From the NCBI RefSeq assembly GCF_048264025.1, contig NZ_JBLXDN010000001.1, positions 310,001 through 374,000 on the forward strand: a stretch of 64,000 nt of DNA. The letters run 5' to 3'. Under the pieces are notes generated by a model. It worked only from the letters and a program-made list of their open reading frames with translations. It had not been told where the DNA came from and ran no database searches. Position numbers and translations under genes: made by a program. Shown one piece after another: positions 34,826 to 43,924 of this stretch; the first letter of the stretch is position 1, and every line of letters begins with the position of its first letter. This DNA comes from Nitrincola sp048264025 (lineage in GTDB: Bacteria; Pseudomonadota; Gammaproteobacteria; Pseudomonadales; Balneatricaceae).

Positions 34826-35676
34826 GGCGTATCAGGCTCACCGGGGAAATCTATCACCAGCAATTGACGACTACGATCCAACCGCGCAGAAGGTCTGGCC
34901 TTAACCAACAGAAAGGGTCGGCCTGGATCATGGATAATCTCATCCACTACGGCTACCGGATAGCCTCTGGGAAAACGCCCACCCAGTCCGGAGGTTACCA
35001 ACAGATCACCTTCTTCGATATCAGCTGTACTGGGCACATGGCTTAGCTCCAGCTCATCCAGCAACCCCTTACCCAGCGCAATACTTCTGAAACCGCTACG
35101 GTTGACCTCGACCGGGATAGCGGTACGCGCATCGGTAATCAACATAACACGACTGGTGTAGTGTGCTAGAGAAAGCACCTGCCCCATAATGCCACCGGCA
35201 TCAATAACCGGTTGACCTATGCGCAAACCCTCTTCTAAACCCCGGTTCAAAATCACTTCATGTAAAAAAGGGTCGGGGTTGATGCCGATCAATTCCACCG
35301 CTTTGACGTCAGGCTCAAGACGCTCACGTGCATTGAGCAACTCACGTAACTGTCGATTCTCTTCGGTCAAGGATTCCATTCGCTGTGATTTACGCTGTAA
35401 CTCCAGCGCTTCCGAACGCAACTGCTCGTTATCACGAATTAACGCGGCACGATCTACAAACAGATCTGAAAGTTTATCAGCTGCCCGCGAAGGCATATCC
35501 ACCAGCCATTGCAACGGTGTTACCAGCAAGGAAAGATACATGCGTCCTTCTTTCATCTTAGGCCAATTCAGATCAGCCGCAATGAGCCCAAACGTCATGA
35601 TCAACAGAAAAACAAACAGAAAGCGCGGGTTTCGTCCGCGAAAAATAGGATTAATCGGACACCTCCTGCTGTTCAT
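34822..35676 (-). CDS. mreC: Rod shape-determining protein MreC
   Basis: Periplasmic elongasome scaffold with one N-terminal membrane helix (about residues 18-35). A coiled coil follows (about 70-115, LSDLFVDRAALIRDNEQLR region), then the beta-barrel MreC domain with the blocks INPDPFLHEVILNRG and VIDAGGIMGQV. GDLLVTSGLGGRFPRGYPV lies near the end. The 284 residues are within the family range. It starts 49 bases after mreB. Confidence 0.95.
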   Translation of the reverse strand: MNSRRCPINPIFRGRNPRFLFVFLLIMTFGLIAADLNWPKMKEGRMYLSLLVTPLQWLVDMPSRAADKLSDLFVDRAALIRDNEQLRSEALELQRKSQRMESLTEENRQLRELLNARERLEPDVKAVELIGINPDPFLHEVILNRGLEEGLRIGQPVIDAGGIMGQVLSLAHYTSRVMLITDARTAIPVEVNRSGFRSIALGKGLLDELELSHVPSTADIEEGDLLVTSGLGGRFPRGYPVAVVDEIIHDPGRPFLLVKARPSARLDRSRQLLVIDFPGEPDTP

Positions 35677-35725
35677 TGAACAGAGGTATCCGATTCAAAG
35701 TAAAAACTGGCCAGATCGGCATGCG

Positions 35726-36763
35726 TTACTCGTGTGTCAGTATCTCAAAGGAGTGCTTATCCAGCATCTCAAGTGCGCGTCCGCCCCCTCTGGCCACACA
35801 GGTCAGCGGGTCTTCAGCCATAATCACTGGCAAGCCAGTTTCTTCACTGATCAGACGATCGATATTACGCAACAGCGCGCCACCGCCCGTCAGCACAATA
35901 CCATGCTCAGCGATATCAGAAGCCAACTCAGGCGGGCAGCCTTCCAATGCGCTTTTAACAGCCTGAATAATGGCTGACAGAGGCTCTTGCAGTGCTTCCA
36001 GAATCTCGTTGGAATTCAGGGTAAAGCTGCGCGGAATACCTTCGGCCAGATTACGGCCACGGACATCAATTTCCAGTACTTCGTTACTTGGATAGGCTGT
36101 ACCTACCTCTTGTTTGATGCGTTCAGCGGTTGCATCACCGATCAGGCTGCCATAGTTGCGACGGACATAGGTAACAATCGATTCATCAAAGCGATCTCCA
36201 CCCACTCGTACTGATTCGGCATAGACAATACCGTTGAGTGAAATAACGGCAATTTCAGTGGTTCCACCGCCTATATCTACTACCATTGACCCGGTGGCTT
36301 CATCGACTGGCAAGCCTGCACCGATTGCCGCTGCCATAGGCTCTTCAATCAAGTACACTTCACGAGCGCCGGCACCGATCGCCGACTCACGGATGGCACG
36401 ACGTTCAACCTGGGTTGACTTACAAGGCACACAAACCAGCACACGCGGGCTTGGCGTCATAAAGCTGTTGTCATGCACTTTACTGATAAAATACTGCAAC
36501 ATTTTTTCTGTAACATGAAAGTCAGCAATCACTCCATCCTTCATGGGACGGATCGCGGTAATATTACCTGGCGTTCGACCGAGCATGCGTTTGGCTTCAG
36601 TGCCCACAGCCGCTACTGTTTTCTGATTTCCTATGGTGCGAATAGCCACCACGGATGGTTCATTTAGTACAATGTCACGATCCCGAACATAAATCAGTGT
36701 GTTGGCTGTACCGAGGTCGATGGAAAGGTCGCTTGAAAAAAGCCCTCTGAATTTCTTAAACAT
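35726..36763 (-). CDS. mreB: Rod shape-determining protein MreB
   Basis: Bacterial actin that forms membrane-bound filaments guiding lateral wall growth. The start at 36763 gives MFKKFRGLFSSDLSIDLGTANTL, the usual N-terminus; 21 upstream in-frame codons are not conserved. Actin-fold phosphate loops DLGTAN and DIGGGTTEIAV and the adenosine block GGGALLRNID are intact. The 345 residues are standard. First gene of mreBCD-maf-rng-yhdP, divergent from gatCAB. Confidence 0.98.
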   Translation of the reverse strand: MFKKFRGLFSSDLSIDLGTANTLIYVRDRDIVLNEPSVVAIRTIGNQKTVAAVGTEAKRMLGRTPGNITAIRPMKDGVIADFHVTEKMLQYFISKVHDNSFMTPSPRVLVCVPCKSTQVERRAIRESAIGAGAREVYLIEEPMAAAIGAGLPVDEATGSMVVDIGGGTTEIAVISLNGIVYAESVRVGGDRFDESIVTYVRRNYGSLIGDATAERIKQEVGTAYPSNEVLEIDVRGRNLAEGIPRSFTLNSNEILEALQEPLSAIIQAVKSALEGCPPELASDIAEHGIVLTGGGALLRNIDRLISEETGLPVIMAEDPLTCVARGGGRALEMLDKHSFEILTHE

Positions 36764-36910
36764 GTGAATGAGTACCTGAGATTCGCCAGTTTGGCCAATA
36801 ATCCTGAAAGGCTGTAACTCTAACAATGGCAGGGATTTTGAGCAAGGAACAAATGTGTTAACTTATGCATGATTCCAATTTTTTTCAAGCTGAATGTGAG
36901 AAACTGCTTT

Positions 36911-37198
36911 ATGTCCCTGGATCGAACTGATGTTGAACGCATCGCGCATCTTGCCCGCCTGGCCATTTCTGAACCGGAAATACCGGAATATACAGAGAGT
37001 CTCAACAGCATTCTCACCCTGATAGACCAGATGCAGGCCACGCCGACTGACGGCATAGAACCGCTTGCACATCCGCTGGATGCTGTTCAACGCCTGCGCG
37101 CAGACACTATCACTGAAACCAATCAGCGCGAACAACTCCAGGCCTGCGCACCCGCTGTAGAAAACGGCCTGTTCCTGGTCCCCAAAGTTATCGAATGA
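36911..37198 (+). CDS. gatC: Asp/Glu-tRNA amidotransferase subunit C
   Basis: Small subunit that stabilises GatA in the GatCAB amidotransferase, which amidates Asp-tRNA(Asn) and/or Glu-tRNA(Gln). The start at 36911 gives MSLDRTDVERIAHLARLAI, the typical N-terminus; 14 extra codons upstream are not conserved. The 95 residues and the FNRAVLARM-equivalent ending (PAVENGLFLVPKVIE) are normal. First gene of gatCAB, 33 bases before gatA. Confidence 0.95.
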   Translation: MSLDRTDVERIAHLARLAISEPEIPEYTESLNSILTLIDQMQATPTDGIEPLAHPLDAVQRLRADTITETNQREQLQACAPAVENGLFLVPKVIE

Positions 37199-37231
37199 TT
37201 GCCATCTTATTACCGCAAGGAAAAACCACTG

Positions 37232-38686
37232 ATGTTTAACCTGACACTCAGCGAGCTATCGCGATCTCTCAGCCAGGGAGACTTCAGCAGCCTAGAGCTC
37301 ACTCAGTCGCTGCTGGATCGCATTCACCGGCTTGATCACCACTACAACAGTTTTATTACCCTGGCCGATGAACAGGCACTAGTGCAGGCCAAGGCGGCCG
37401 ATGCCACGCGTGCTGCAGGCTATGCTACACCCCTGACCGGCCTGCCGATTGCGCACAAGGATCTGTTCTGCACCCAAGGTCTACGCACCAGTTGCGGCTC
37501 GAAAATGCTGGATAACTTTATATCACCCTACAACGCCACACTGGTGCAGCGACTCAATCAGGCCGGTGCTGTCACCCTGGGGAAAACCAACATGGATGAA
37601 TTCGCCATGGGGTCTTCCAACGAATCCAGCTATTACGGCCCAGCTCGCAACCCCTGGGATACACAGTGTGTACCCGGTGGTTCTTCCGGTGGTTCTGCCG
37701 CTGCGGTTGCTGCACGTCTGATTCCGGCCGCCACTGGCTCCGATACCGGCGGCTCCATTCGCCAACCGGCCGCGCTCTGCGGTATCACTGGCCTGAAACC
37801 CACCTACGGGCGCATCTCACGCTACGGTATGGTGGCGTTTGCCTCATCGCTGGATCAGGCCGGTCCGATGACCCGTTCGGCTGAAGATGCCGCCTTGCTA
37901 CTGCAAGTCATGGCCGGAGAAGATCCACTCGACTCCACCTGCTCAACACAGGCCGTGCCTGATTACAGCGCCACTCTGAACGACTCGCTGGAAGGGCTAC
38001 GTATCGGCCTACCGAAGGAGTATTTCGCTGAAGGGACGGATCCCGCCATACTGCAAAAAGTGCGCGAAGCGGTTGCCGAGTTCGAAAAATTGGGAGCTAT
38101 AGTCAAAGAAGTCAGCCTACCCAACACCCGGTTGTGCATACCCGCTTATTATATTCTGGCACCGGCTGAAGCCTCTTCCAACCTGTCGCGTTTTGACGGG
38201 GTTCGCTACGGCCACCGCTGTGATGACCCCAAGGACCTGGAAGACCTGTACAAACGCAGCCGCGCCGAAGGTTTTGGCGCCGAGGTCAAACGCCGCATCA
38301 TGGTGGGCACCTACGCTCTGTCAGAAGGCTTCTACGACGCCTACTACCGTAAAGCGCAGCAGATCCGCCGGATGCTGCAGCAAGACTTTATCAGCGTCCT
38401 CAACGACGTTGATGTGATTATGGCACCGGTCACCCCTTATCCGGCATTCCGCCTGGGTGAAAAAAATAGTGATCCGGTTTCCATGTATATGGAAGATATC
38501 TTCACCCTGTCGCTTAACCTGGCAGGTCTTCCCGGCATGTCAGTTCCCTGCGGTTTCACCGGAAAACTACCAGTAGGACTACAGATTATCGGCAACTATT
38601 TTGCCGAAGCCAAACTACTGAATATCGCCCATAAATTCCAGCAAGTTACCAACTGGCATCAACAGGCACCCGCTACCCCTGAGTGA
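37232..38686 (+). CDS. gatA: Asp/Glu-tRNA amidotransferase subunit A
   Basis: Amidase subunit that releases ammonia from glutamine for tRNA-dependent Asn/Gln formation. The Ser-cisSer-Lys triad is readable as Lys in GLPIAHKDLFCT, cis-Ser in GGSSGGSAAAVAA and the nucleophile in GSDTGGSIRQPA. The start at 37232 (MFNLTLSEL) has AAGG upstream. The 484 residues are standard. GatA and GatB form the working pair. Confidence 0.97.
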   Translation: MFNLTLSELSRSLSQGDFSSLELTQSLLDRIHRLDHHYNSFITLADEQALVQAKAADATRAAGYATPLTGLPIAHKDLFCTQGLRTSCGSKMLDNFISPYNATLVQRLNQAGAVTLGKTNMDEFAMGSSNESSYYGPARNPWDTQCVPGGSSGGSAAAVAARLIPAATGSDTGGSIRQPAALCGITGLKPTYGRISRYGMVAFASSLDQAGPMTRSAEDAALLLQVMAGEDPLDSTCSTQAVPDYSATLNDSLEGLRIGLPKEYFAEGTDPAILQKVREAVAEFEKLGAIVKEVSLPNTRLCIPAYYILAPAEASSNLSRFDGVRYGHRCDDPKDLEDLYKRSRAEGFGAEVKRRIMVGTYALSEGFYDAYYRKAQQIRRMLQQDFISVLNDVDVIMAPVTPYPAFRLGEKNSDPVSMYMEDIFTLSLNLAGLPGMSVPCGFTGKLPVGLQIIGNYFAEAKLLNIAHKFQQVTNWHQQAPATPE

Positions 38687-38698
38687 GGATAGATCAAG

Positions 38699-40150
38699 AT
38701 GGAATGGGAAGTTGTTATCGGGCTGGAAATCCATGCCCAGCTCGCCACACAAACAAAGATTTTTTCCGGTGCCAGCACCGCTTTTGGTGCTGAACCCAAT
38801 ACCCAGGCCTGTGCGGTCGATCTGGCGCTGCCAGGCATCCTGCCGGTACTTAACGAAAACGCCCTGCGTATGGCGGTAATGTTTGGCCTGGCGGTCAATG
38901 CCGACATAGGTAAGCGCTCTGTTTTTGATCGTAAAAATTATTTTTACCCGGACCTGCCCAAAGGCTATCAGACTACCCAATTGGCTGAACCGATTGTCGG
39001 CCCCGGCCATGTCGATATAGCGCTGGATGACGGCAGCACCCGTCGGGTACGTATCCACCATGCCCACCTGGAAGAGGATGCCGGCAAGTCGCTGCATGAA
39101 GATTTTCATGGCATGACCGGTATCGACCTGAACCGTGCGGGCACTCCCCTGGTCGAAATTGTATCTGAACCGGATATGCGCAGCGCTAAAGAAGCCTCGG
39201 CTTACGCCCGTAAAATTCACGCCATCATCACCACTCTGGGTATTTGCGATGGCAATATGGCCGAAGGCTCGATGCGTTGTGACTGCAACGTATCAATTCG
39301 CCCCAAGGGCCAGGAAGCCCTTGGCACGCGCACCGAGCTGAAAAACATCAACTCCTTCCGCTTTATTGAACGCGCTATCGATACCGAAGTGGCACGGCAA
39401 ATCGATCTGATTGAAGACGGTGGCCGGGTTATACAGGAAACCCGTCTTTACGATCCGGATCGTAATGAAACCCGCAGTATGCGTTCCAAGGAAGAAGCCA
39501 ACGACTACCGTTACTTCCCCTGCCCCGACCTACTGCCAGTGATTATTGACGACAGCTACATCGAGGCCATTCGCAACCAGCTACCGGAACTACCGGATGC
39601 ACGTCGGGCACGTTTTGTCAGTGACTATGGCCTGTCGGCCTATGATGCCGCGGTACTATCCGCTTATCGCCAGCAGGCTGATTATTTTGAGCAGGTGGTT
39701 ACCCTGACCAGTGATGCCAAACTCTCGGCAAACTGGGTAACTGGCGAATTGGCGCGCTTTCTCAATCAGCAAGACCTGGATATTAGCGCCTCACCAGTTT
39801 CAGCCGAGCAATTAGGCGGACTGATCAACCGCATCAAGGACGACACCATTACCGGTAAAATTGCCAAAACCGTGTTTGAGGTGATGTGGAGCGAAGGTGG
39901 CACAGCCGATAACATCATTGCGACGAAAGGTCTAAAGCAGGTCAATGACGCTGGGGCTATTGAAGCCATGATCGACCAGGTCATCGCTGAATGCACGCCG
40001 CAGGTAGAACAGTATATTGCTGCCGAACCGGACAAGCGCGGCAAAATGCTCGGCTTCTTTATGGGCCAGGTCATGAAGCTGACCCAAGGCAAAGCCAACC
40101 CGGGGCAGGTCCAGGGCGTGCTGAAGCAGAAACTGGATCAGCGCTGCTGA
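38699..40150 (+). CDS. gatB: Asp/Glu-tRNA amidotransferase subunit B
   Basis: Kinase/tRNA-binding subunit that activates the misacylated tRNA and receives ammonia from GatA. The start MEWEVVIGLEIHAQL is the family N-terminus. The ATP/Mg cradle includes KNYFYPDLPKGYQTTQ, and ELKNINSFRFIERAI follows. The C-terminal YqeY/tail domain ends with LTQGKANPGQVQGVLKQKL. The 483 residues are normal. Gene order gatC-gatA-gatB ends at a strong terminator. Confidence 0.97.
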   Translation: MEWEVVIGLEIHAQLATQTKIFSGASTAFGAEPNTQACAVDLALPGILPVLNENALRMAVMFGLAVNADIGKRSVFDRKNYFYPDLPKGYQTTQLAEPIVGPGHVDIALDDGSTRRVRIHHAHLEEDAGKSLHEDFHGMTGIDLNRAGTPLVEIVSEPDMRSAKEASAYARKIHAIITTLGICDGNMAEGSMRCDCNVSIRPKGQEALGTRTELKNINSFRFIERAIDTEVARQIDLIEDGGRVIQETRLYDPDRNETRSMRSKEEANDYRYFPCPDLLPVIIDDSYIEAIRNQLPELPDARRARFVSDYGLSAYDAAVLSAYRQQADYFEQVVTLTSDAKLSANWVTGELARFLNQQDLDISASPVSAEQLGGLINRIKDDTITGKIAKTVFEVMWSEGGTADNIIATKGLKQVNDAGAIEAMIDQVIAECTPQVEQYIAAEPDKRGKMLGFFMGQVMKLTQGKANPGQVQGVLKQKLDQRC

Positions 40151-40188
40151 TATAGACGCATGCATCCGCGGCATCTAGCGCCAAGGAC

Positions 40189-40219
40189 AAAAAAACCGGA
40201 TCAATGATCCGGTTTTTTT
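40189..40219. terminator. Bidirectional terminator between gatB and the peroxidase gene
   Basis: Seven A bases, CCGGATCA, one base, TGATCCGG and seven T bases form a nearly perfect palindrome. It can end transcription from both convergent genes: gatB on the plus strand and the cytochrome c peroxidase on the minus strand. Confidence 0.9.
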
Positions 40220-40248
40220 GCTTCTACATGTTCAGTAATAACTACCGA

Positions 40249-41307
40249 TCAGTAATCACCACCGACCATATCAACCGGACGTGGCGTTGTTTTAGTACTA
40301 ACAGGCAGTTTTGGATACATCACATCTGGGACGTCACCTGTTAAGGTACGCAGGAAGGCTGTGATTTTCTTCACTTCAGTGTCGTTCAGCTCGGTACCCA
40401 ACTGAGCAACGCCCATGACGGCAACTGCTTCTTCCAGATCCCATACTGCACCTGAGTGGAAGTAAGGAGCCGTCAGCTCGATATTACGCAGAGGAGCCGC
40501 ACGGAAGACATAATCATCGGTGGCCGTCTGAGTGACTTCAAAACGACCACGGTCACCCTCTGGCAGGATATCTGCGCCTGGACGAGTAATCAGACCAAAT
40601 GGGAAGTAACCCTGTCCACCAAAGTTGACGCCGGAGTGACAGGCCGCACAGCCTTTATCCATGAACAGCGCCAAACCTTCTTTCTGCTCAGCATTCAGCG
40701 CATCGTCCTCACCATTGAGCCACAGGTCAAATGGTGAATTAGGGGTGATTAGCGTGGCTTCAAAGGCTTCAATGGCAACCGCCATATTATCAAACGTTAC
40801 AGGATCAGCCTGTTCAGGGAAGGATGCCTTAAAACGATCGATGTATTCAGGCATACTGTTGAGTGTATCAACGACGCGCGCCGGAGTACTGCTCATTTCA
40901 ACCCCGGCCTGGACCGGTCCTTTAGCCTGCTCTGCCAGGTCAGCCGCACGGCCATCCCAGAACTGAGCGGCATTGAATACCGCATTAAATACTGTCGGCG
41001 CGTTACGTGGCCCTTTCTGCCAGCCATGGCCAATGGATACAGGCAGATAATCATCACCACCAAAACCCACGTTATGGCAAGTATTGCAGCTGATCAAATG
41101 ACTGGAAGACAGGCGCGGTTCGAAGAACAGCATCGCCCCTAACTCAACTTTTTCCGGTGTTAGCACATTACCTTCAATGACTGGCGCCTCCGTTGGAATG
41201 GCTTCAAACATTCCAACAGCGCGATCACGTAAGGCGTCAGCCATTGCCACCGAAGATGCCATAGACAGACAGATAGCTACTGATAATAGATTGATTTTAC
41301 TTTTCAT
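40249..41307 (-). CDS. Di-heme cytochrome c peroxidase
   Basis: Periplasmic bacterial cytochrome c peroxidase (CcpA/MauG family) that reduces hydrogen peroxide with electrons from cytochromes c. A signal peptide ends SSVAMA (about residue 23). Two c-type heme motifs are visible: CNTCH (near residue 75, in SCNTCHNVGFGGDD) and CAACH (in DKGCAACHSGVNFGG). The FxxxxLRN block of the family reads FRAAPLRNIELTAPYFHSG. The 352 residues are normal. A strong SD (AAAGGGGGC) precedes the ATG. A perfect FNR/ANR box lies about 110 bases upstream, so oxygen-limited induction is expected, as for other bacterial CCPs. Confidence 0.94.
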   Translation of the reverse strand: MKSKINLLSVAICLSMASSVAMADALRDRAVGMFEAIPTEAPVIEGNVLTPEKVELGAMLFFEPRLSSSHLISCNTCHNVGFGGDDYLPVSIGHGWQKGPRNAPTVFNAVFNAAQFWDGRAADLAEQAKGPVQAGVEMSSTPARVVDTLNSMPEYIDRFKASFPEQADPVTFDNMAVAIEAFEATLITPNSPFDLWLNGEDDALNAEQKEGLALFMDKGCAACHSGVNFGGQGYFPFGLITRPGADILPEGDRGRFEVTQTATDDYVFRAAPLRNIELTAPYFHSGAVWDLEEAVAVMGVAQLGTELNDTEVKKITAFLRTLTGDVPDVMYPKLPVSTKTTPRPVDMVGGDY

Positions 41308-41409
41308 TTTGCCCCCTTTAACCCTGATTCAGGGTATTAAACTACCCGTAAGTCTAGCAGGGTTATAGGGTTTGCCAAATGAGCCAGTGAACAAAGTTCA
41401 ATGGAAAAA

Positions 41410-41423
41410 TTGATCTAGATCAA
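41410..41423 (-). promoter_or_regulatory. FNR/ANR box upstream of the cytochrome c peroxidase gene
   Basis: TTGATCTAGATCAA is a perfect match to the FNR/ANR consensus TTGAT-N4-ATCAA. On the minus strand, TTCACT (41391-41386), 18 bases and TATAAC (41367-41362) form a plausible promoter. Its start near 41355 puts the box centre at about -61, the class I activation position. Confidence 0.8.
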
Positions 41424-41438
41424 CAAACGTGTCGGTAT

Positions 41439-42116
41439 TTATTCACCTTCAGCCTGACTGAGACGGCTTCGCATTTGCGCTAGCGTAGCGACGTAATCAG
41501 GGGTATTAAAAATCGCCGATCCCGCTACAAAGGTGTCTGCTCCTGCTGCGGCGATCTGGCCAATATTGTCTACCGTCACCCCACCGTCTATCTCAAGGCG
41601 TATTGGGTAACCACTGGCATCTATTCGCTGCCTGGCTTCACGCAATTTATCCAGTGTTGACGGGATGAACTTTTGCCCACCGAAACCGGGGTTAACTGAC
41701 ATCAGCAGAATAATATCGACTTTATCCATCACATAATCGAGATAGTGCAGTGGGGTTGCAGGATTAAACACCAAGCCAGCCTTACAGCCGCCATCACGGA
41801 TCAACTGCAATGAGCGATCAATATGTTCGGAAGCCTCTGGGTGAAAGGTGATCCAACTGGCACCGGCGTCAATAAAATCTCCGATCAGACGATCCACCGG
41901 CTTCACCATCAGATGCACATCAATCGGTGCACTGATACCATGTTTGCGCAACGCCTTACACACCATCGGTCCGATGGTCAGATTAGGTACATAATGATTA
42001 TCCATGACATCGAAATGCACCACATCGGCACCGGCCGCCAACACGGCATTAACCTCATCCCCTAAACGCGCAAAATCGGCTGATAATATCGAAGGGGCTA
42101 TCAGAAAGTCTGTCAT
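41439..42116 (-). CDS. rpe: Ribulose-phosphate 3-epimerase
   Basis: TIM-barrel enzyme interconverting ribulose 5-phosphate and xylulose 5-phosphate in the pentose phosphate pathway. IAPSILSADFARLGDEV, HFDVMDNHYVPNLTIGP with the metal-binding His/Asp, MSVNPGFGGQKFIP and EIDGGV are all diagnostic. The 225 residues are normal. It is a single minus-strand gene between the peroxidase and a divergent DUF3530 gene. Confidence 0.97.
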   Translation of the reverse strand: MTDFLIAPSILSADFARLGDEVNAVLAAGADVVHFDVMDNHYVPNLTIGPMVCKALRKHGISAPIDVHLMVKPVDRLIGDFIDAGASWITFHPEASEHIDRSLQLIRDGGCKAGLVFNPATPLHYLDYVMDKVDIILLMSVNPGFGGQKFIPSTLDKLREARQRIDASGYPIRLEIDGGVTVDNIGQIAAAGADTFVAGSAIFNTPDYVATLAQMRSRLSQAEGE

Positions 42117-42212
42117 AAAATTTCCTGGTCGTCAGTCTGTCAAATTTGCGTTATTGTACCGAATAAATGTGCATGCATCAGCTTTACCTTTTTGCGGGGC
42201 CTCATCCATACC

Positions 42213-43094
42213 ATGAAGACATTTACCTCCTGCTTTTTGCTGGCAGCCGTGTTAGTGACCGGCCTGGTCAGTTTTCCGGGACAGGCTCAGGCAGACAGCA
42301 TGACAGAACTACAAGCAGTCCTGCCGGCTGATACAGAAATACTGCTACTTGAGCAAGGTGATGACAGCTATCCGGCCCTATTGCAACAAGCCGAGCGCGC
42401 CGAAGCCTTTGGCGGCATCCTGATACTGACTGATACTGACAGCGGCAAACAATGGCTGGAACAGTCTCATGCACTACGCCTATACCTGGCTGAACACGGC
42501 TGGTGGACTCTTACCAGCCAGCTCCCACTGACGCCCCGCAGTCTCGCCGGTGCATCAGCACAAGCCATGGAAGAAGCACAGGCAATGCAAAAAACGCGGG
42601 TGCAACAACGTATTCAGCAAGGGCTACAGACACTGCGCGAGCGAGAGCAGGAGCGCCTGCTAATTCTTGCCATAGGTCGCAGCGCCGCTCAAGCAACCGA
42701 TTATCTTCACCAGACCCCGGCTGAAAACAACACACGATTAATTCTGATCAATCCACGACCGGCAGATGATGCCCGCTGGGCTGAATTTCTACAGCAACTG
42801 AGTGAGTTAGAGATAACCCTTATCGACCTTTATGCCGAGCCCTACCCACCGGGCGAAGCCGCTATTCCGAATGCAAGAATGCGCCGCAATGCGGCCAGGC
42901 AAGCTGGATTAGAGGACTATCACCAAAGTAGCATAAAAACACCCTGGGCAGGCTGGCGTCAGGAAATGCCCTGGCTAACACGTCAAGTCCGGGGCAAGCT
43001 GATCACACACATTATCGAACCTGATCAACAGACCGCCGAACAGGCGATCACAGAAGAGAGCATAGATCAGCGCCCACCGGGTATTCGCCGTTAG
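42213..43094 (+). CDS. DUF3530 family periplasmic alpha/beta-hydrolase-like protein
   Basis: Protein with a signal peptide (about residues 1-28, ending GQAQA) and a DUF3530-like region of unknown function. The ATG at 42213 (MKTFTSCFLL) is preferred over a TTG seven codons upstream. The visible pattern suggests an alpha/beta fold: FGGILILTDTD, HGWWTLTSQLPLTP, LLILAIGRSAAQATDYL and TRLILINPRPADDA. The central helix (about 115-140) is Gln/Arg-rich (AMQKTRVQQRIQQGLQTL). The 293 residues fit. Its last bases overlap the end of djlA by four on the opposite strand. Identification is moderate and no function is claimed. Confidence 0.7.
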   Translation: MKTFTSCFLLAAVLVTGLVSFPGQAQADSMTELQAVLPADTEILLLEQGDDSYPALLQQAERAEAFGGILILTDTDSGKQWLEQSHALRLYLAEHGWWTLTSQLPLTPRSLAGASAQAMEEAQAMQKTRVQQRIQQGLQTLREREQERLLILAIGRSAAQATDYLHQTPAENNTRLILINPRPADDARWAEFLQQLSELEITLIDLYAEPYPPGEAAIPNARMRRNAARQAGLEDYHQSSIKTPWAGWRQEMPWLTRQVRGKLITHIIEPDQQTAEQAITEESIDQRPPGIRR

Positions 43095-43924
43095 CGAAAC
43101 CCACGCGCTGTACGAATACGGTCATAGGCACTCTGAATCTCCTGAGTCCTTTCCTTGGCCAGTTGCATCATGGCTTCAGGCATACCGCGAGACACCAGTT
43201 TATCCGGATGGTGCTGGCTCATCAGTTTGCGCCAGGCCTTTTTGACTTCAGCATCCGTGGCTGATTCACTCACACCCAACACACCATAAGCCTCTGCCAT
43301 TAAGGATTCATGTGATCGACCTGTTGCATGATCCCAATCACCGGCATGACGCGTAAAGGCTTGCGCTGCCTGAATACGCTCCATTACCGCCCGCATCTCA
43401 ATGGGGCTGAATGCCAGCAAATGGCAAATTTCCTCGATCACTGATAACTCAGCGGCTGACATGTCGCCATCCGCCATAGCCACCTGTAACTGTAACTCCA
43501 GAAACATCAACTTCACCGGCAAACGATGCTTGAGTACCAAGGCCAGCGGTTTTAACACAGACTGCATGTCGAAATCAGCCTGTTTCCCCTGAGAGAAGTA
43601 CTTCATTGCCAGCTGCCTGGCTTGCTCATTCAGCTGCATACGCGCCATGACTTCACGCGCGAAGTCGATCTCTGACTCAGTGACCCGACCATCCGCCTTG
43701 GCAATTTTTCCCATCACCGTAAAAGTGGCCCGAAAAAACAGTTGCTGTGGTGCAATTGCCTTAACTTTGTGCAAAGCCCGCTGCACAAAGTAGCCAATCA
43801 ATCCACCGAATACGAGACCAAACAACCCTCCGGACACCAACCCAACCAGTCCACCCAACACCAAACCGGTTTTGTAACGGATAAATTCTTGCCCGGCTTT
43901 TTCACCCCAATGCTGACCACTCAC
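43091..43924 (-). CDS. djlA: DjlA-like membrane-anchored J-domain co-chaperone
   Basis: Inner-membrane co-chaperone that stimulates DnaK through a cytosolic J domain; in E. coli DjlA affects the Rcs envelope response. A Gly-rich N-terminal segment (about residues 18-45, LVGLVSGGLFGLVFGGLIGY) is the membrane anchor. A TerB-like domain follows (about 70-180), and the J domain is at the very C-terminus with the HPD motif in SQHHPDKLVSRG. The 277 residues are normal. The start is GTG, overlapping the murU stop (GTGA), so it is co-translated with amgK-murU. Confidence 0.93.
   Translation of the reverse strand: MSGQHWGEKAGQEFIRYKTGLVLGGLVGLVSGGLFGLVFGGLIGYFVQRALHKVKAIAPQQLFFRATFTVMGKIAKADGRVTESEIDFAREVMARMQLNEQARQLAMKYFSQGKQADFDMQSVLKPLALVLKHRLPVKLMFLELQLQVAMADGDMSAAELSVIEEICHLLAFSPIEMRAVMERIQAAQAFTRHAGDWDHATGRSHESLMAEAYGVLGVSESATDAEVKKAWRKLMSQHHPDKLVSRGMPEAMMQLAKERTQEIQSAYDRIRTARGFR

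Noticed and set aside
35219..35977. A 252-codon plus-strand frame across mreC and mreB
   Set aside because: It is antisense to conserved mreC/mreB; composition (Arg/Ser-rich) is typical of a shadow frame.
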